Shown here one piece after another: positions 47,557-58,905 of a DNA stretch of 64,000 nt. The notes under the pieces were generated by a model. The model worked only from the letters and a program-made list of their open reading frames with translations. It did not search any database and was not told where the DNA came from. The stretch comes from Amphibacillus cookii (lineage in GTDB: Bacteria > Bacillota > Bacilli > Bacillales > Amphibacillaceae): NCBI RefSeq assembly GCF_016908375.1, contig NZ_JAFBDS010000011.1:62001-126000 (forward strand). Direction: 5' to 3'. How positions within the stretch are numbered: the first letter of the stretch is position 1; each line of letters starts with the position of its first letter. Made by a program: the position numbers and the translations under genes.

Positions 47557-47808
47557 CTATTGCTTTATCGCTACGGCTGCTGCTCCAACTTCAATTCCAC
47601 ATGCTTTTCCTAATTCCCTCTTAGAATCCACGATTTGATAAGGAATATCCATTTTATCCGCGAGTTGTGAAACTTTCGATATCATGTCTGGATCAATGTC
47701 CTCCGCGATAACAACTTCTTTCACTTCTCCACTCTTCATGGCTTTAATCGCTTGTTTCGTTCCGATAATCAAACGATCCCTTGCTTGAATTACTTTATCA
47801 TAAGACAT
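47557..47808 (-). CDS. rplGB: L7Ae-family RNA-binding protein (YbxF)
   Basis: This 83-aa protein starts [20 protein letters not shown] at 47808, 8 bases after GGAGG; the longer frame to 47862 is not conserved. The L7Ae/L30e core ([19 protein letters not shown], and [17 protein letters not shown]) binds kink-turn RNA. In Bacillus YbxF associates with ribosomes but its role is not settled. It is the first gene after the promoter at 47853-47882 and precedes rpsL. Confidence 0.95.
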   Translation of the reverse strand: MSYDKVIQARDRLIIGTKQAIKAMKSGEVKEVVIAEDIDPDMISKVSQLADKMDIPYQIVDSKRELGKACGIEVGAAAVAIKQ

Positions 47809-47850
47809 TCTCATATCCTCCAAAGCATTAAGGTAACAGAAGCACCTTGA

Positions 47851-47929
47851 ATATAGTACCACCTTAAGCTAGTTGATGTCAACTTAAAATCAGCAGAATA
47901 CTTATTTTTTCACTTAAGGGGTACTATAT
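47851..47929. repeat. Inverted repeat flanking the str promoter
   Basis: ATATAGTACCACCTTAAG (47851-47868) recurs in inverted form as CTTAAGGGGTACTATAT (47913-47929), 44 bases apart. The left arm contains the -10 box of the rplGB promoter. It could form a large hairpin in read-through mRNA from rpoC, or bind a dimeric regulator. Confidence 0.55.
47853..47882 (-). promoter_or_regulatory. Promoter of the rplGB-rpsL-rpsG-fusA-tuf run
   Basis: Minus strand: -35 TTGACA (47877-47882), 18-base spacer, -10 TACTAT (47853-47858), about 45 bases before the rplGB start. It lies in the 160-base gap after rpoC. Confidence 0.75.
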
Positions 47930-47968
47930 CGTGCTTATTGTTTTTTAGTGCGATTTAATAGTTAATCA

Positions 47969-50900
47969 TTAAACGGTTTGTTCATCTTCAGGCTCTTCTG
48001 CAATGATGTTCTCAACAGGCATTTCCGTCTGCGCTTCAATTTTACGATAGCGTTGCATACCTGTACCTGCAGGAACAAGTTTACCAATAATAACATTTTC
48101 CTTCAGACCGAGCAATTCATCACGCTTGCCTTTAATTGCTGCATCTGTTAGCACACGTGTTGTTTCTTGGAAGGACGCGGCTGATAGGAATGAGTCAGTT
48201 TCCAGCGATGCTTTGGTAATACCTAATAGAACAGGACGGCCAACTGCTGGTTCTTTATTATCTAACAGTGCCTTCTTATTAGCTTCTCTAAACTGGTGAA
48301 TCTCAAGGAGTGATCCTGGTAGCACTTCAGTATCACCGGAATCAGCAATACGTACTTTTCGAAGCATTTGTCTGACCATAACCTCAACGTGCTTATCACC
48401 GATTTCTACCCCTTGCATACGGTATACTTTCTGCACTTCTTTTAAGAGATAAGATTGGACACCGTCGACACCTTGAAACTTAAGAAGTTCTTTCGGATCA
48501 ATAGAACCTTCTGTTAACGGCTCGCCCGCAATAACCGTATCACCTACAGCTACCTTAACACGAGATCCATATGGCGCTGTATAGGTTCGTGTCTCTATCG
48601 CACCTTGCACGACAATTTCTTGTTTCTCTTTTACTTCACTTATATCTTGAACCGTACCATTGATCTCACTAATAACCGCTTGGCCTTTAGGATTTCTCGC
48701 TTCAAAAATCTCTTGGATACGCGGTAAACCTTGGGTAATATCACTTCCAGCAACCCCACCAGTGTGGAATGTACGCATGGTTAGCTGTGTACCCGGTTCA
48801 CCAATTGACTGCGCGGCAATAATACCAACTGCTTCGCCCACTTCAACCTCTTCACCTGTAGCAAGGTTTCGACCGTAACACTTTTTACAAGCACCGTGCT
48901 TAGTATTACATGTAAATACCGTTCGGATCGTTACTTCTTCTATACCAGCCTCAACAATCTGCTTTGCCAAATCCTCGTTAATAAAGGCATCCTTCTCAAC
49001 AATCACTTCATTTGTTTCTGGATGACGTAAGGTTTGGAAAGCTGTCCGACCGATTAAGCGGTCTGTTAATGGTTCAATAACTTCTGTACCTTCCGTAATC
49101 GCTTGAACCGTTAAACCTTTATCTGTATGACAGTCATCTTCCCGAATAATCACATCTTGTGCCACGTCTACTAGTCTTCTTGTTAAATAACCAGAGTCAG
49201 CAGTCTTAAGTGCTGTATCAGCAAGACCTTTACGGGCACCGTGAGTCGAAATAAAGTACTCAAGCACCGTTAAGCCTTCTCTAAAACTGGACTTAATTGG
49301 TAATTCAATAATTCGACCCGCAGGGTTAGCCATTAAACCACGCATACCGGCAAGCTGAGTAAAGTTAGATGCGTTACCACGCGCTCCTGAATCACTCATC
49401 ATAAAGATAGGGTTACGGTGACTTAGTGATTTCATTAATTTCTCTTGAATCACATCTTTGGCTTGCGACCAAATTGAAATGACGCGTTCATAACGTTCTT
49501 CCTCTGTTATCAATCCTCGACGGAATTGTTTTAGGACTTTATCTACTTTGGATTGTGCTTCTTCAAGGATTTGTTCTTTCTCGGCTAATACGACAATATC
49601 TGCCACACCAACCGTGATCCCGGCTTTTGTCGAATATTTAAATCCTAAGTCCTTCATGCGGTCAAGCATCTTAGACGTTTCGCTGATTTTAAATTTCTTA
49701 AACACTTCTGCAATGATATCGCCTAGAATACCTTTCTTAAACGGTGGAATAATATCACGCTTTACCAGTTCCTCTTTGACATTACTTCCTTTAGGTACGA
49801 AATATTTATCAGGTGTTTTAATTTCTAGATTCGTTTGCGTCGGTTCATTCATATACGGGAATGACGGCGGTAAAATATCGTTAAAGATTAGTTTACCAAC
49901 AGTGGTAAGCAACAGTTGTTCTTGCTGTTCACTTGTAAAGTTGTCTTTTCCTAATGATGAAACTTGAACCGCCACACGTGTATGCAGGTGTGCATAGCCA
50001 TTCTGATAAGCGACCAAGGCTTCGTTTAAGTCTTTCAATACCATGCCTTCACCAATAGCATTTTCACGTTCCATGGTTAGATAATAGTTACCTAATACCA
50101 TATCCTGTGAAGGTGTAACGACAGGCTTACCATCTTTTGGATTCAAGATATTTTGAGCTGCCAACATTAATATTCTAGCTTCTGCCTGAGCTTCTGCAGA
50201 TAATGGTACGTGTACCGCCATTTGGTCCCCGTCAAAATCAGCATTGTAAGCTGTACAAACCAGTGGGTGAAGGCGAATAGCTCGGCCTTCGACCAAGGTC
50301 GGCTCGAAAGCTTGAATACCTAAACGGTGCAAAGTAGGGGCACGGTTTAGTAAAACTGGATGTTCTCTAATAACATCTTCAAGTACTTCCCAAACTTCAG
50401 TGTGCAGTCGCTCTATTTTCCTTTTAGCTGACTTAATATTATGAGCTAAACCGCGCTCTACAAGCTCTTTCATGATAAAAGGCTTGAATAGTTCTACTGC
50501 CATTTCCTTTGGCAATCCGCATTGATACATCTTTAGGTTTGGACCAACAACAATAACAGAACGACCTGAGTAGTCAACACGTTTACCTAATAAGTTTTGG
50601 CGGAAACGTCCCTGTTTACCTTTAAGCATATGTGATAACGATTTAAGCGGTCGATTACCTGGACCTGTAACAGGACGGCCTCGGCGACCATTATCAATTA
50701 ATGCATCGACAGCTTCTTGGAGCATCCGTTTCTCGTTTTGAACAATAATACTTGGGGCACCTAAATCGAGAAGACGCTTCAAGCGGTTATTACGATTAAT
50801 CACGCGACGATAGAGATCGTTTAAATCAGATGTAGCAAAACGCCCACCATCTAATTGAACCATTGGTCTTAATTCTGGTGGAATAATCGGTAAAACCTCC

Positions 50901-51583
50901 ATGATCATCCACGATGGGGCATTACCTGAATGTCTAAAGGCTTCAATCACCTCAAGGCGCTTAATGGCACGCGTACGTCTTTGACCTTGCGCAGACTTTA
51001 GCTCTTCGCGTAATGCTTCCACTTCTTTTTCAAGATCAATGTCTTGTAGGATCTTCTTAATAGCTTCAGCTCCCATTTGCGCTTGGAAACCTTGACCGTA
51101 TTTATCGCGATAGGCACGGTACTCTTTTTCTGATAACAGTTGCTTTTTCTCCAAAGCGGTTTCTCCAGCATCAGTAACAATGTAGGCTGCGAAATAAATC
51201 ACTTCTTCTAATGCCCGTGGAGACATGTCTAACACGAGTCCCATACGGCTTGGAATACCTTTGAAATACCAAATGTGCGATACAGGTGCCGCTAATTCAA
51301 TATGCCCCATACGTTCACGGCGGACTTTTGATTTTGTGACCTCAACACCACAGCGATCACAAACCACACCTTTATAGCGAACACGTTTATATTTACCACA
51401 ATGACATTCCCAATCCTTTTGCGGACCAAAAATTCTTTCGCAAAATAAACCGTCTTTTTCGGGCTTTAATGTCCGATAATTAATTGTTTCTGGTTTTTTT
51501 ACTTCCCCATATGACCATGACCGAATTTTGTCTGGTGATGCCAAACCAATTTTCATAAATTCGAAATTATTTACATCTAGCAA
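47969..51583 (-). CDS. rpoC: RNA polymerase beta-prime subunit
   Basis: Beta-prime is 1204 aa. The N-terminal zinc site is [20 protein letters not shown]. The catalytic magnesium motif is NADFDGDQM, the bridge helix and trigger loop regions follow ([36 protein letters not shown]), and a second zinc site is [15 protein letters not shown]. The C-terminal tail [14 protein letters not shown] is acidic. It follows rpoB after a 90-base gap holding a perfect palindrome. Its short Gram-positive form lacks the large insertion of proteobacterial enzymes, as expected. Confidence 0.99.
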   Translation of the reverse strand: MLDVNNFEFMKIGLASPDKIRSWSYGEVKKPETINYRTLKPEKDGLFCERIFGPQKDWECHCGKYKRVRYKGVVCDRCGVEVTKSKVRRERMGHIELAAPVSHIWYFKGIPSRMGLVLDMSPRALEEVIYFAAYIVTDAGETALEKKQLLSEKEYRAYRDKYGQGFQAQMGAEAIKKILQDIDLEKEVEALREELKSAQGQRRTRAIKRLEVIEAFRHSGNAPSWMIMEVLPIIPPELRPMVQLDGGRFATSDLNDLYRRVINRNNRLKRLLDLGAPSIIVQNEKRMLQEAVDALIDNGRRGRPVTGPGNRPLKSLSHMLKGKQGRFRQNLLGKRVDYSGRSVIVVGPNLKMYQCGLPKEMAVELFKPFIMKELVERGLAHNIKSAKRKIERLHTEVWEVLEDVIREHPVLLNRAPTLHRLGIQAFEPTLVEGRAIRLHPLVCTAYNADFDGDQMAVHVPLSAEAQAEARILMLAAQNILNPKDGKPVVTPSQDMVLGNYYLTMERENAIGEGMVLKDLNEALVAYQNGYAHLHTRVAVQVSSLGKDNFTSEQQEQLLLTTVGKLIFNDILPPSFPYMNEPTQTNLEIKTPDKYFVPKGSNVKEELVKRDIIPPFKKGILGDIIAEVFKKFKISETSKMLDRMKDLGFKYSTKAGITVGVADIVVLAEKEQILEEAQSKVDKVLKQFRRGLITEEERYERVISIWSQAKDVIQEKLMKSLSHRNPIFMMSDSGARGNASNFTQLAGMRGLMANPAGRIIELPIKSSFREGLTVLEYFISTHGARKGLADTALKTADSGYLTRRLVDVAQDVIIREDDCHTDKGLTVQAITEGTEVIEPLTDRLIGRTAFQTLRHPETNEVIVEKDAFINEDLAKQIVEAGIEEVTIRTVFTCNTKHGACKKCYGRNLATGEEVEVGEAVGIIAAQSIGEPGTQLTMRTFHTGGVAGSDITQGLPRIQEIFEARNPKGQAVISEINGTVQDISEVKEKQEIVVQGAIETRTYTAPYGSRVKVAVGDTVIAGEPLTEGSIDPKELLKFQGVDGVQSYLLKEVQKVYRMQGVEIGDKHVEVMVRQMLRKVRIADSGDTEVLPGSLLEIHQFREANKKALLDNKEPAVGRPVLLGITKASLETDSFLSAASFQETTRVLTDAAIKGKRDELLGLKENVIIGKLVPAGTGMQRYRKIEAQTEMPVENIIAEEPEDEQTV

Positions 51584-51613
51584 GGGGTCTACCTCCCTTT
51601 TAGTATGTGTTAT

Positions 51614-51649
51614 ACCATAGTTGATTAATATGTATTAATCAACTATGGT
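51614..51649. other. Perfect 17-bp-arm palindrome between rpoB and rpoC
   Basis: Positions 51614-51630 and 51633-51649 are exact inverted repeats separated by 2 bases. The RNA would be an uninterrupted 17-bp hairpin, 24 bases downstream of the rpoB stop and 31 bases before the rpoC start. No T tract follows, so it is more like a double-strand RNase cleavage or stability element than a terminator. Confidence 0.85.
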
Positions 51650-51673
51650 CTTAAATGCTTAAAAGTCTATTCA

Positions 51674-54600
51674 CTACTTCTCTTCAAACTCAAGATTAAA
51701 TTGTTCTGTCGACGGTTGATCGTCTTCTTCAATATCACGAAGTTCAATCTCTTCTTCATCAGAAGATAACATCTTTACGTCCATTCCTAAACTTTGCAAC
51801 TCTTTAATCAAAACTTTAAATGATTCTGGAATGCCTGGCTCCGGTACATTCTCGCCTTTGACAATCGCTTCATATGTTTTTACACGACCAACAACATCAT
51901 CAGACTTCACTGTCAGAATTTCTTGTAGTGTATAAGCAGCGCCATAAGCCTCGAGCGCCCACACTTCCATCTCACCAAAACGTTGCCCACCAAATTGTGC
52001 TTTACCACCAAGTGGCTGCTGTGTAACAAGTGAGTAAGGGCCTGTCGAACGAGCATGTAGCTTATCATCAACCATGTGGGCCAATTTAATCATATACATA
52101 ACCCCAACGGATACACGATTATCAAATGGTTCACCGGAACGTCCATCATAGAGAATGGTTTTAGCATCTCTTGCCATACCAGCTTCTTCGATCGTTTCCC
52201 ATACGTCCTCTTCATTTGCACCATCAAATACCGGTGAAGCGACATGGATACCTAATTCTCGAGCAGCCATACCTAAGTGCAACTCCAACACTTGCCCAAT
52301 GTTCATACGTGAAGGTACACCTAATGGGTTAAGCATAATATCAATTGGTGTTCCATCAGGTAGGAATGGCATATCTTCTTCTGGTAAAATCTTCGAGATA
52401 ACACCTTTATTACCATGACGACCAGCCATTTTATCCCCTTCATGGATTTTACGCTTTTGTACAATATAGACACGTACGAGTTGATTTACACCCGGTGGTA
52501 ATTCATCACCATCTTCACGGTTGAAAATCTTCACATCTAAGACTATACCGCCAGCTCCGTGTGGTACACGTAGCGATGTATCTCTAACTTCACGCGCTTT
52601 CTCACCAAAAATAGCATGTAATAAGCGTTCTTCTGCTGATAACTCGGTAACCCCTTTAGGCGTCACTTTACCAACTAATAAATCGCCATCTTCAACTTCA
52701 GCACCAACGCGAATAATTCCTCGCTCATCCAAGTCACGAAGTGCATCCTCGCCGACATTTGGAATATCACGTGTGATTTCTTCTGGACCCAACTTCGTAT
52801 CACGTGCTTCAGATTCGTATTCTTCAATATGAATCGACGTATAGACATCATCTTTTACTAAGCGTTCACTCATAATAATGGCATCTTCATAGTTATAACC
52901 ATCCCAAGTCATGAAACCTACTAATACATTTTGTCCTAAGGCCAATTCACCATCTTCCATCGATGGACCATCGGCTAAAATCTCACCTTTAGTGACACGA
53001 TCACCTACACGAACAATCGGGCGTTGGTTATAGCAAGTCCCTTGGTTAGAGCGGATGAATTTCTGCAGTTTATAACGATCTACATCGCCTTTCACTTCTT
53101 TACCATCAACGGTTGAAATCCGACGAACACGTACTTCTTTCGCTTCAACGGCTTCAACGACACCTTGATGACGGCAAATAACCGCTGCACCCGAGTCTTT
53201 ACCAGACACATATTCCATTCCTGTTCCCACAATAGGTGAACGAGGTTGCATCAACGGAACAGCTTGACGTTGCATGTTCGCTCCCATTAAGGCACGGTTA
53301 GAGTCATCATTCTCCAAGAATGGGATACACGCTGTAGCGGCTGATACGACCTGTTTAGGTGAAACGTCCATGTAATCAATACGTTCTCTGCTCACACTTT
53401 TGTTTTCACCACGAAAACGAGCAATAACTTCTTCATCGATAAATGAACCATCTTCCGCTAAGCGAGCATTGGCTTGGGCTACAACATAATTATCTTCCTC
53501 ATCTGCTGTTAGATAATCATAATGCTCTGTTACTTTACCTGTCTCAGGATCAACACGACGATACGGTGTTTCAATAAAACCAAATTTGTTTACTTTCGCA
53601 TATGAAGACAGCGAGTTGATCAAACCAATGTTCGGCCCCTCCGGCGTTTCAATTGGACACATCCGGCCATAGTGAGAATAGTGAACGTCACGCACTTCAA
53701 AACCTGCACGCTCACGCGTCAGACCACCAGGTCCCAATGCAGATAAACGACGCTTATGTGTTAATTCCGCTAAAGGATTTGTTTGATCCATAAATTGCGA
53801 TAACTGCGAGCTACCGAAAAACTCTTTAATCGATGCAATAACTGGTCGGATATTGATCAGTTGTTGCGGTGTAATGGCTGATGTATCTTGAATCGACATC
53901 CGCTCACGAACCACACGTTCCATTCTTGATAAACCAATACGAAATTGATTTTGCAATAATTCACCGACTGAACGTAAACGACGATTACCCAAGTGATCAA
54001 TGTCATCTGTATCGCCAACTCGATGCAAAATGTTAAAAAAGTAGCTGATTGAAGCTAAAATATCAGCTGGTGTAATGTTTTTAATCGAGGAATCAACTAC
54101 ACCGTTGCCAATCACGGTTAGCGTTCTTTCCCCTTCAGGATCAGTTGGATCGATAATCTTGATTGCTTGCAGACGAATCTGATCTTCTAAAACCCCTTCA
54201 TTCGGCTCAAGATAGTATTCACCCAAACGTTCCTCAGCCTCATCCAGGTAAGGTAAGATTTTATCAAGCAGACGTCGATCTAACTTCGCACCCTTTTCAG
54301 CAAGCACTTCTCCTGTTTCATGATCAACTAGCGTTTCAGCTAAAACTTGATTAAATAAGCGATTTTTTATATGCAATTTTTTATTGATTTTATAACGACC
54401 TACATGCGCTAAATCATAACGTTTAGGGTCAAAGAAGCGAGAAACCATTAAGCTTTTCGCATTTTCAACTGTAGGCGGCTCTCCTGGTCGGAGACGCTCA
54501 TAGATTTCAAGCAATGCTTTTTCACTATTTTCTGTATTATCTTTTTCTAACGTGTTAAGTAAATATTGATTGTCACCAATCAGATCAATGATTTCTTGGT

Positions 54601-55210
54601 CTGTACCAAAGCCTAAGGCACGTAACAATACTGTAATTGGTAGTTTTCGAGTTCGGTCAATTCGAACGTGCACAACATCTTTTGCATCTGTTTCGAATTC
54701 TAACCATGCCCCTCGATTAGGGATGACTGTTGCGGTGTAACCGCGTTTACCATTCTTGTCGATCTTCTCACTGAAATAAACACTTGGTGAACGGACAAGT
54801 TGTGAAACAATAACACGCTCCGCACCGTTAATAATAAATGTACCTGTGTCTGTCATGAGTGGAAAATCTCCCATAAACACTTCTTGCTCTTTCACTTCAC
54901 CAGTTTCGTTGTTTAATAAACGGACTTTCACACGAAGTGGCGCATTATACGTCACATCTCTCTCCTTCGATTCATCAACAGAATACTTCGGTTCACCTAA
55001 GCTATAATCAACAAACTCAAGTGATAAGTTCCCTTGGAAATCTTCAATCGGAGAAATATCCTTAAACATTTCTCGTAAGCCTTCCTCAAGGAACCAGTCA
55101 TATGAAGCTGTTTGAATCTCAATCAGATTAGGTAATTCAAGTACCTCACTGATTCGTGCGTAGCTTCTGCGCTGGCGGTGTCGCCCATACTGAACTAGTT
55201 GACCTGTCAA
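51674..55210 (-). CDS. rpoB: RNA polymerase beta subunit
   Basis: Beta is 1178 aa. I place the start at TTG 55210 ([20 protein letters not shown]), as in Bacillus, with GAGGGGTG correctly spaced; a GTG three codons earlier is possible. The rifampicin-pocket region [30 protein letters not shown] appears wild type. Other marks: [41 protein letters not shown], and [30 protein letters not shown]. It ends with an acidic tail. A leader of about 700 bases separates it from the promoter at 55937-55965. Confidence 0.99.
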   Translation of the reverse strand: MTGQLVQYGRHRQRRSYARISEVLELPNLIEIQTASYDWFLEEGLREMFKDISPIEDFQGNLSLEFVDYSLGEPKYSVDESKERDVTYNAPLRVKVRLLNNETGEVKEQEVFMGDFPLMTDTGTFIINGAERVIVSQLVRSPSVYFSEKIDKNGKRGYTATVIPNRGAWLEFETDAKDVVHVRIDRTRKLPITVLLRALGFGTDQEIIDLIGDNQYLLNTLEKDNTENSEKALLEIYERLRPGEPPTVENAKSLMVSRFFDPKRYDLAHVGRYKINKKLHIKNRLFNQVLAETLVDHETGEVLAEKGAKLDRRLLDKILPYLDEAEERLGEYYLEPNEGVLEDQIRLQAIKIIDPTDPEGERTLTVIGNGVVDSSIKNITPADILASISYFFNILHRVGDTDDIDHLGNRRLRSVGELLQNQFRIGLSRMERVVRERMSIQDTSAITPQQLINIRPVIASIKEFFGSSQLSQFMDQTNPLAELTHKRRLSALGPGGLTRERAGFEVRDVHYSHYGRMCPIETPEGPNIGLINSLSSYAKVNKFGFIETPYRRVDPETGKVTEHYDYLTADEEDNYVVAQANARLAEDGSFIDEEVIARFRGENKSVSRERIDYMDVSPKQVVSAATACIPFLENDDSNRALMGANMQRQAVPLMQPRSPIVGTGMEYVSGKDSGAAVICRHQGVVEAVEAKEVRVRRISTVDGKEVKGDVDRYKLQKFIRSNQGTCYNQRPIVRVGDRVTKGEILADGPSMEDGELALGQNVLVGFMTWDGYNYEDAIIMSERLVKDDVYTSIHIEEYESEARDTKLGPEEITRDIPNVGEDALRDLDERGIIRVGAEVEDGDLLVGKVTPKGVTELSAEERLLHAIFGEKAREVRDTSLRVPHGAGGIVLDVKIFNREDGDELPPGVNQLVRVYIVQKRKIHEGDKMAGRHGNKGVISKILPEEDMPFLPDGTPIDIMLNPLGVPSRMNIGQVLELHLGMAARELGIHVASPVFDGANEEDVWETIEEAGMARDAKTILYDGRSGEPFDNRVSVGVMYMIKLAHMVDDKLHARSTGPYSLVTQQPLGGKAQFGGQRFGEMEVWALEAYGAAYTLQEILTVKSDDVVGRVKTYEAIVKGENVPEPGIPESFKVLIKELQSLGMDVKMLSSDEEEIELRDIEEDDQPSTEQFNLEFEEK

Positions 55211-55936
55211 CTGCTTCACCCCTCAAATCAAGAATAAAAAATATAAAAACTTGACTGATGCTATCTGAAATATCTATAACAAAAGTCATTGTTTTAATCA
55301 CTTTAAAATATTATAATTCACTACACCACTGTCTTCAGCCTACTTATATAGGCTACAAGCTTTGTCTAGCATAATCACAGAAAAAACTTCTATCATGACA
55401 TGACAAAAGTTTGTATGACAGGCATACTACAACAACCATCCTTCTTTTCTCACCTAATAATTCATGATCTACTATTGACTTATGAAGTGGAATCGGTATA
55501 ATTTAATCAGAATAATGTGCTCGATAGCACCGAAAAAACATTCTCGTTATTCCAACAAATCCTACTGGTAACAATGGTTTAACTCTTTAGTGAACAAGCA
55601 AATTTAAACTGCATAATTAAACAAAGGATCACCCCTTGACTATGTTCATCAACGTTTTTCAATCCTCTTTCTAATCTACGTTCTAACCATCTTGTCCATT
55701 CACCAACAAAATATACGTCTTTTTTGCCTTTTTTTGTGCAATTAAACAGATTTTCTTTCACCCTAAATAAAACAATTTATTTACACACTATTATTGTCAA
55801 ATAATACCGGGAAAGTTTTTTTGTTTATTGTTTGTTCAGCCCTTACCACACAAGCGGTTAACCCGCTTTTGATATGACTGGAAATGTTTAATCTAAAAAA
55901 AGACTTGACACGAAAACGTTCTATTGGCATTTTTCT
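55211..55936. other. Long rpoB leader without a credible gene
   Basis: About 725 transcribed bases lie between the promoter and rpoB. It contains several small hairpins (AGCCTA/TAGGCT at 55344-55361; AAGCGG/CCGCTT near 55850-55866) and a minus-strand TTGACA near 55794-55799 that may belong to a second promoter. A 60-codon minus frame at 55579-55761 has only a GTG with no proper ribosome site and is not accepted as a gene. Confidence 0.6.
55475..55502 (+). promoter_or_regulatory. Antisense promoter-like sequence in the rpoB leader
   Basis: Plus strand: -35 TTGACT (55475-55480), 16-base spacer, -10 TATAAT (55497-55502). The predicted transcript would run antisense to the rpoB leader and begins with a small hairpin GTGCTCGATAGCAC. 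No plus-strand gene follows, so the product, if real, would be a non-coding RNA. Confidence 0.4.
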
Positions 55937-55965
55937 ATGTTACCACAACCCCTTAAGCGAGTCAA
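55937..55965 (-). promoter_or_regulatory. Promoter of rpoBC
   Basis: Minus strand: -35 TTGACT (55960-55965), 17-base spacer, -10 TAACAT (55937-55942), directly after the ybxB stop codon. Confidence 0.75.
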
Positions 55966-55980
55966 TTCTTTCGCTAAGAA

Positions 55981-56580
55981 TTATTTCTTAGCTCGTATGA
56001 TAAAATAACCTTTACTTTTCTTAACCGTTTCAACTTTAGCGAACAAATCATTTAATTTTTGAATAGCTGATGGCGCTCCTTGTTTTTTCTGTATAACCAC
56101 CCATAGCTCCCCGCCTGTCATTAAACGCTGATAACTATCACTAAATATTTGGTGTACCACTTTTTTACCAGCACGAATGGGCGGATTTGTTATAACTGCG
56201 GCAAACAATTGATCTGGAAGATCTGTAAAGCGATCAGAAAGGTAACAGGAAATATTGTCAACCTGATTGTGTTTGGCATTTGTTTTGGCAAGAGCGATTG
56301 CACGTTCGTTAATATCAGCTAAAAGAACATGACGGTTTGGAAAAGTTTTAGCCAGTGACAGACCAATCGCGCCATAACCACAACCCAAATCAACAAAATC
56401 ACCTTCTATGTCAGGGGGGATAAATGCTTCAATTAATGTTCGTGAACCAAAATCGACTTCATTCTTCGAAAAAACACCAACATCACTTGTAAATTTCAGG
56501 GTGTGACCGCGCAAATCAAACGTCCACGTCATCGGATTACTTTTTGCTTGGGGATTTTGCGTAAAATATTGTTCAGACAT
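55981..56580 (-). CDS. Class I SAM-dependent methyltransferase (RsmC-like, YbxB)
   Basis: This 199-aa enzyme has the small-methyltransferase fold of the RsmC/RlmG group. The SAM-binding motif is DLGCGYGAIGLSLA and the catalytic NPPI motif, used for exocyclic amine methylation of guanine, is in VITNPPIRAGKKVVHQIF. It is the single-domain form; E. coli RsmC has an extra N-terminal domain. In Bacillus the same gene lies between rplL and rpoB, as here. A guanine-N2 rRNA substrate is likely but unproven. Confidence 0.92.
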   Translation of the reverse strand: MSEQYFTQNPQAKSNPMTWTFDLRGHTLKFTSDVGVFSKNEVDFGSRTLIEAFIPPDIEGDFVDLGCGYGAIGLSLAKTFPNRHVLLADINERAIALAKTNAKHNQVDNISCYLSDRFTDLPDQLFAAVITNPPIRAGKKVVHQIFSDSYQRLMTGGELWVVIQKKQGAPSAIQKLNDLFAKVETVKKSKGYFIIRAKK

Positions 56581-56766
56581 TAATTCGGCACCTACTTTTA
56601 AGAAGTTTATGGTCAGCTAAAGAAATCAACACGTTTAAATCGAACAACGATTGATTCCAATGTATTTCACTATAAATACACTCTCAAAAAAAAGGTTGAA
56701 AATAAGGTGTTGAGTCCGTCTTTTTCAGCGGACTTTCGGAGCGATTTCTAGAAACAAAGTACAAAT

Positions 56767-56795
56767 GAGAGCCCGCCTTTCTAAGACGAGCTCTC
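56767..56795 (-). terminator. Terminator or attenuator after rplL
   Basis: GAGAGCCCG (56767-56775) and CGAGCTCTC (56787-56795) pair with one bulge or mismatch. Minus-strand sequence after it has only a short T run, so some read-through into ybxB is expected. Confidence 0.55.
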
Positions 56796-56814
56796 TTTTA
56801 ATCAATAATCACTA

Positions 56815-57180
56815 TTACTTCAATTCTACACTTGCGCCAGCTTCTTCAAGCTTGCCTTTCATTTCTTCAGCTTCTTCTTTAGCCACGCCTTCTTTAATAG
56901 CACCAGGAGCGTTATCTACAAGATCTTTTGCGTCTTTAAGACCAAGACCTGTGATTTCACGAACCGCTTTAACAACTTTGATCTTAGAAGCGCCCGCATC
57001 AGTCAATACAACATCAAATTCTGTCTTTTCAGCTGCAGCATCTCCGCCTGCAGCTCCACCTGCTACTGCTACAGGAGCAGCTGCAGTTACACCAAATTCT
57101 TCCTCAATTGCTTTAACTAAATCGTTTAATTCAAGAACAGACATTTCTTTAATCGCTTCAATAATTTGCTCTTTAGACAT
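56815..57180 (-). CDS. rplL: 50S ribosomal protein L7/L12
   Basis: L7/L12 is 121 aa, the multicopy stalk protein that recruits translational GTPases. The N-terminal dimerisation helices are [20 protein letters not shown], followed by an Ala/Gly-rich hinge ([18 protein letters not shown]) and the C-terminal factor-binding domain with [27 protein letters not shown]. It follows rplJ by 69 bases. Confidence 0.99.
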   Translation of the reverse strand: MSKEQIIEAIKEMSVLELNDLVKAIEEEFGVTAAAPVAVAGGAAGGDAAAEKTEFDVVLTDAGASKIKVVKAVREITGLGLKDAKDLVDNAPGAIKEGVAKEEAEEMKGKLEEAGASVELK

Positions 57181-57249
57181 TCTTATTTCCTCCTAATAAA
57201 TTGTATAATTTTATCGTATAACGAACATTTCATTTACACTAAGATATAC

Positions 57250-57750
57250 TTATGCACCTTGTTCTTCTCTTTGTTCAGCAACAGCTTTCGCTGCATATGC
57301 AAAGTTACGGACTGGCGCTTGAAGTACGCTAAGCAGCATTGAAAGTAGGCCTTCGTAGTTTGGCAAGTCTGCAAGTTCCTTGATTTGCTCAAGTGTTGCA
57401 ATATTACCTTGGATAACGCCGCCTTTTATTTCTAATGCCTCATGTTCTTTTGCAAAGTTGTTTAAAATCTTTGCGGGAGCTATAACATCATCATTACTGA
57501 ATGCAATAGCCGTTGGTCCTACTAACACTTCGTTTAGCTCAGAAAGCTCAGCTTGATCTGCAGCGCGGCGAGACATTGTATTTTTGTATACTTTGAATTC
57601 TACACCTGCTTCTCTTAGTTGCTGACGAAGTTCTGTCACTTCCGCTACATCTAAACCACGGTAATCCACTAAAACCGTTGATTCACTTTCACGAAGTTTA
57701 GTTGCAATTTCAGAGACCACTTGTTTTTTGTTCTCAATCACTTTTGACAT
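57250..57750 (-). CDS. rplJ: 50S ribosomal protein L10
   Basis: L10 is 166 aa from [16 protein letters not shown] at 57750, with TAGGAGG upstream; the frame could extend 10 codons but those are leader sequence. It anchors L7/L12 dimers to 23S rRNA through its C-terminal helix ([20 protein letters not shown], then [15 protein letters not shown]). The L10-L12 complex is known to bind an mRNA leader and repress its own synthesis; that leader is present at 57781-57970. Confidence 0.98.
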   Translation of the reverse strand: MSKVIENKKQVVSEIATKLRESESTVLVDYRGLDVAEVTELRQQLREAGVEFKVYKNTMSRRAADQAELSELNEVLVGPTAIAFSNDDVIAPAKILNNFAKEHEALEIKGGVIQGNIATLEQIKELADLPNYEGLLSMLLSVLQAPVRNFAYAAKAVAEQREEQGA

Positions 57751-57780
57751 GGTTCCACCTCCTACAAAACTAGCTATCAT

Positions 57781-57970
57781 ACCGAAAGATTTAGGTTGTT
57801 ATTGTTAAACAATAACACCCTCACATCTTGGCGTAGACATGAGGGTGATTGCGTGAAACGTTTAGGGCATGCGAAACGGGTTCGCTTACCTTTATTATTC
57901 CAACACCTCGGCAGGCTATTAAGCTTCAATCAGCCCCTGCTGTCTACGGTATAACGTATTATATTTGACC
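57781..57970 (-). ncRNA. L10 ribosomal protein leader with attenuator
   Basis: On the minus strand the leader includes CCGTAGACAGCAGGGGC and AGCCTGCCGAGGT, the conserved L10-binding kink-turn stem of L10 leaders. It is followed by a 9-bp GC-rich hairpin (CACCCTCA/TGAGGGTG, 57814-57847) that could act as attenuator just before rplJ. It lies between the promoter at 57977-58005 and the rplJ start. Confidence 0.88.
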
Positions 57971-57976
57971 TTCACC

Positions 57977-58005
57977 ATTATAGCGAAGCACCATTTTGAA
58001 GTCAA
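57977..58005 (-). promoter_or_regulatory. Promoter of rplJL
   Basis: Minus strand: -35 TTGACT (58000-58005), 17-base spacer, -10 TATAAT (57977-57982). The -35 lies four bases from the rplA stop codon. Confidence 0.88.
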
Positions 58006-58009
58006 GCTT

Positions 58010-58705
58010 TTATTTAGTAAAAAGGGTAGGATTAATCTTAACACCAGGTCCCATTGTAGATGTCACCGATACATTACGGATATAGATCCCTTTTGAAGAT
58101 TGTGGCTTAGCTTTAACTAACGTGCTTGACAAAGCTTCAAAGTTCTCTACAAGTTGATTAATGTCAAACGAAGCTTTACCAATCGGAACATGTACATTAG
58201 ATTGACGGTCAACACGGTATTCTACTTTACCCGCTTTAATTTCTTGAACCGCTTTAGCTACATCAAATGTCACTGTACCCGTTTTCGGATTTGGCATTAA
58301 ACCTTTCGGTCCTAGCACACGCCCTAATTTACCCACCTCGGCCATCATATCAGGTGTTGCAACGATCACATCAAATTCAAACCAACCTTGATTGATTTTA
58401 TTAATAAGATCTTGTTCACCTACATAATCTGCACCAGCTTCTTCTGCTTCTTTGGCTTTATCACCTTTAGCAAAAACTAAAACAGTTTGTGTTTTACCTG
58501 TACCATGTGGCAATACCATTGCGCCACGGATCTGTTGATCAGCTTTCTTAGGATCAACACCCAATCGGAAAGCAGCTTCTACAGTTTCATCAAATTTTGC
58601 TGTCGCATTTTCTTTCACTAATTTCAGCGCTTCTTCAACATCGTAATGTTTTGTACGATCAACTAACTTTAGCGCTTCTTGTTGTTTCTTTGTTTTTTTA
58701 GCCAT
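58010..58705 (-). CDS. rplA: 50S ribosomal protein L1
   Basis: L1 is 231 aa from [26 protein letters not shown] at 58705 behind AAGGAGG; the 15 codons before it are not conserved. The two-domain protein has [32 protein letters not shown] as its core rRNA-binding region and [19 protein letters not shown] near the end. It forms the mobile L1 stalk at the E site and is a translational repressor of its operon in many bacteria. Confidence 0.98.
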   Translation of the reverse strand: MAKKTKKQQEALKLVDRTKHYDVEEALKLVKENATAKFDETVEAAFRLGVDPKKADQQIRGAMVLPHGTGKTQTVLVFAKGDKAKEAEEAGADYVGEQDLINKINQGWFEFDVIVATPDMMAEVGKLGRVLGPKGLMPNPKTGTVTFDVAKAVQEIKAGKVEYRVDRQSNVHVPIGKASFDINQLVENFEALSSTLVKAKPQSSKGIYIRNVSVTSTMGPGVKINPTLFTK

Positions 58706-58764
58706 TATTATTTCCTCCTTGAATGTGGTTTTAACGGTTATACCTCCCACTTAAAAAAGCGGAC

Positions 58765-58797
58765 CTCGCTTATATCCGTTTAACGGATATAAGCGAG
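58765..58797 (-). terminator. Perfect palindrome between rplK and rplA, possible attenuator
   Basis: 16-base arms (58765-58780 and 58782-58797) around a single centre base, followed on the minus strand by GTCCGC and six T residues (58753-58758). A second hairpin with AGGTTGCG/CGCAACC arms lies upstream at about 58841-58878. Together they could form terminator and antiterminator or an L1-binding site, lowering rplA relative to rplK. Confidence 0.65.
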
Positions 58798-58905
58798 CAA
58801 CTAGTTGAACTATGCCTCCTAGTCCATCTGCCTACAAAAAGGTTGCGAAATGGGCTAGCCAGCCATCACCGCAACCTTCTCCTCCAAACAACGATCGATC
58901 GAGAA

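Noticed and set aside
55579-55761. 60-codon minus-strand reading frame in the rpoB leader
   Set aside because: It starts at a GTG with no spaced ribosome site, has no recognisable features, and lies in a leader full of stops.
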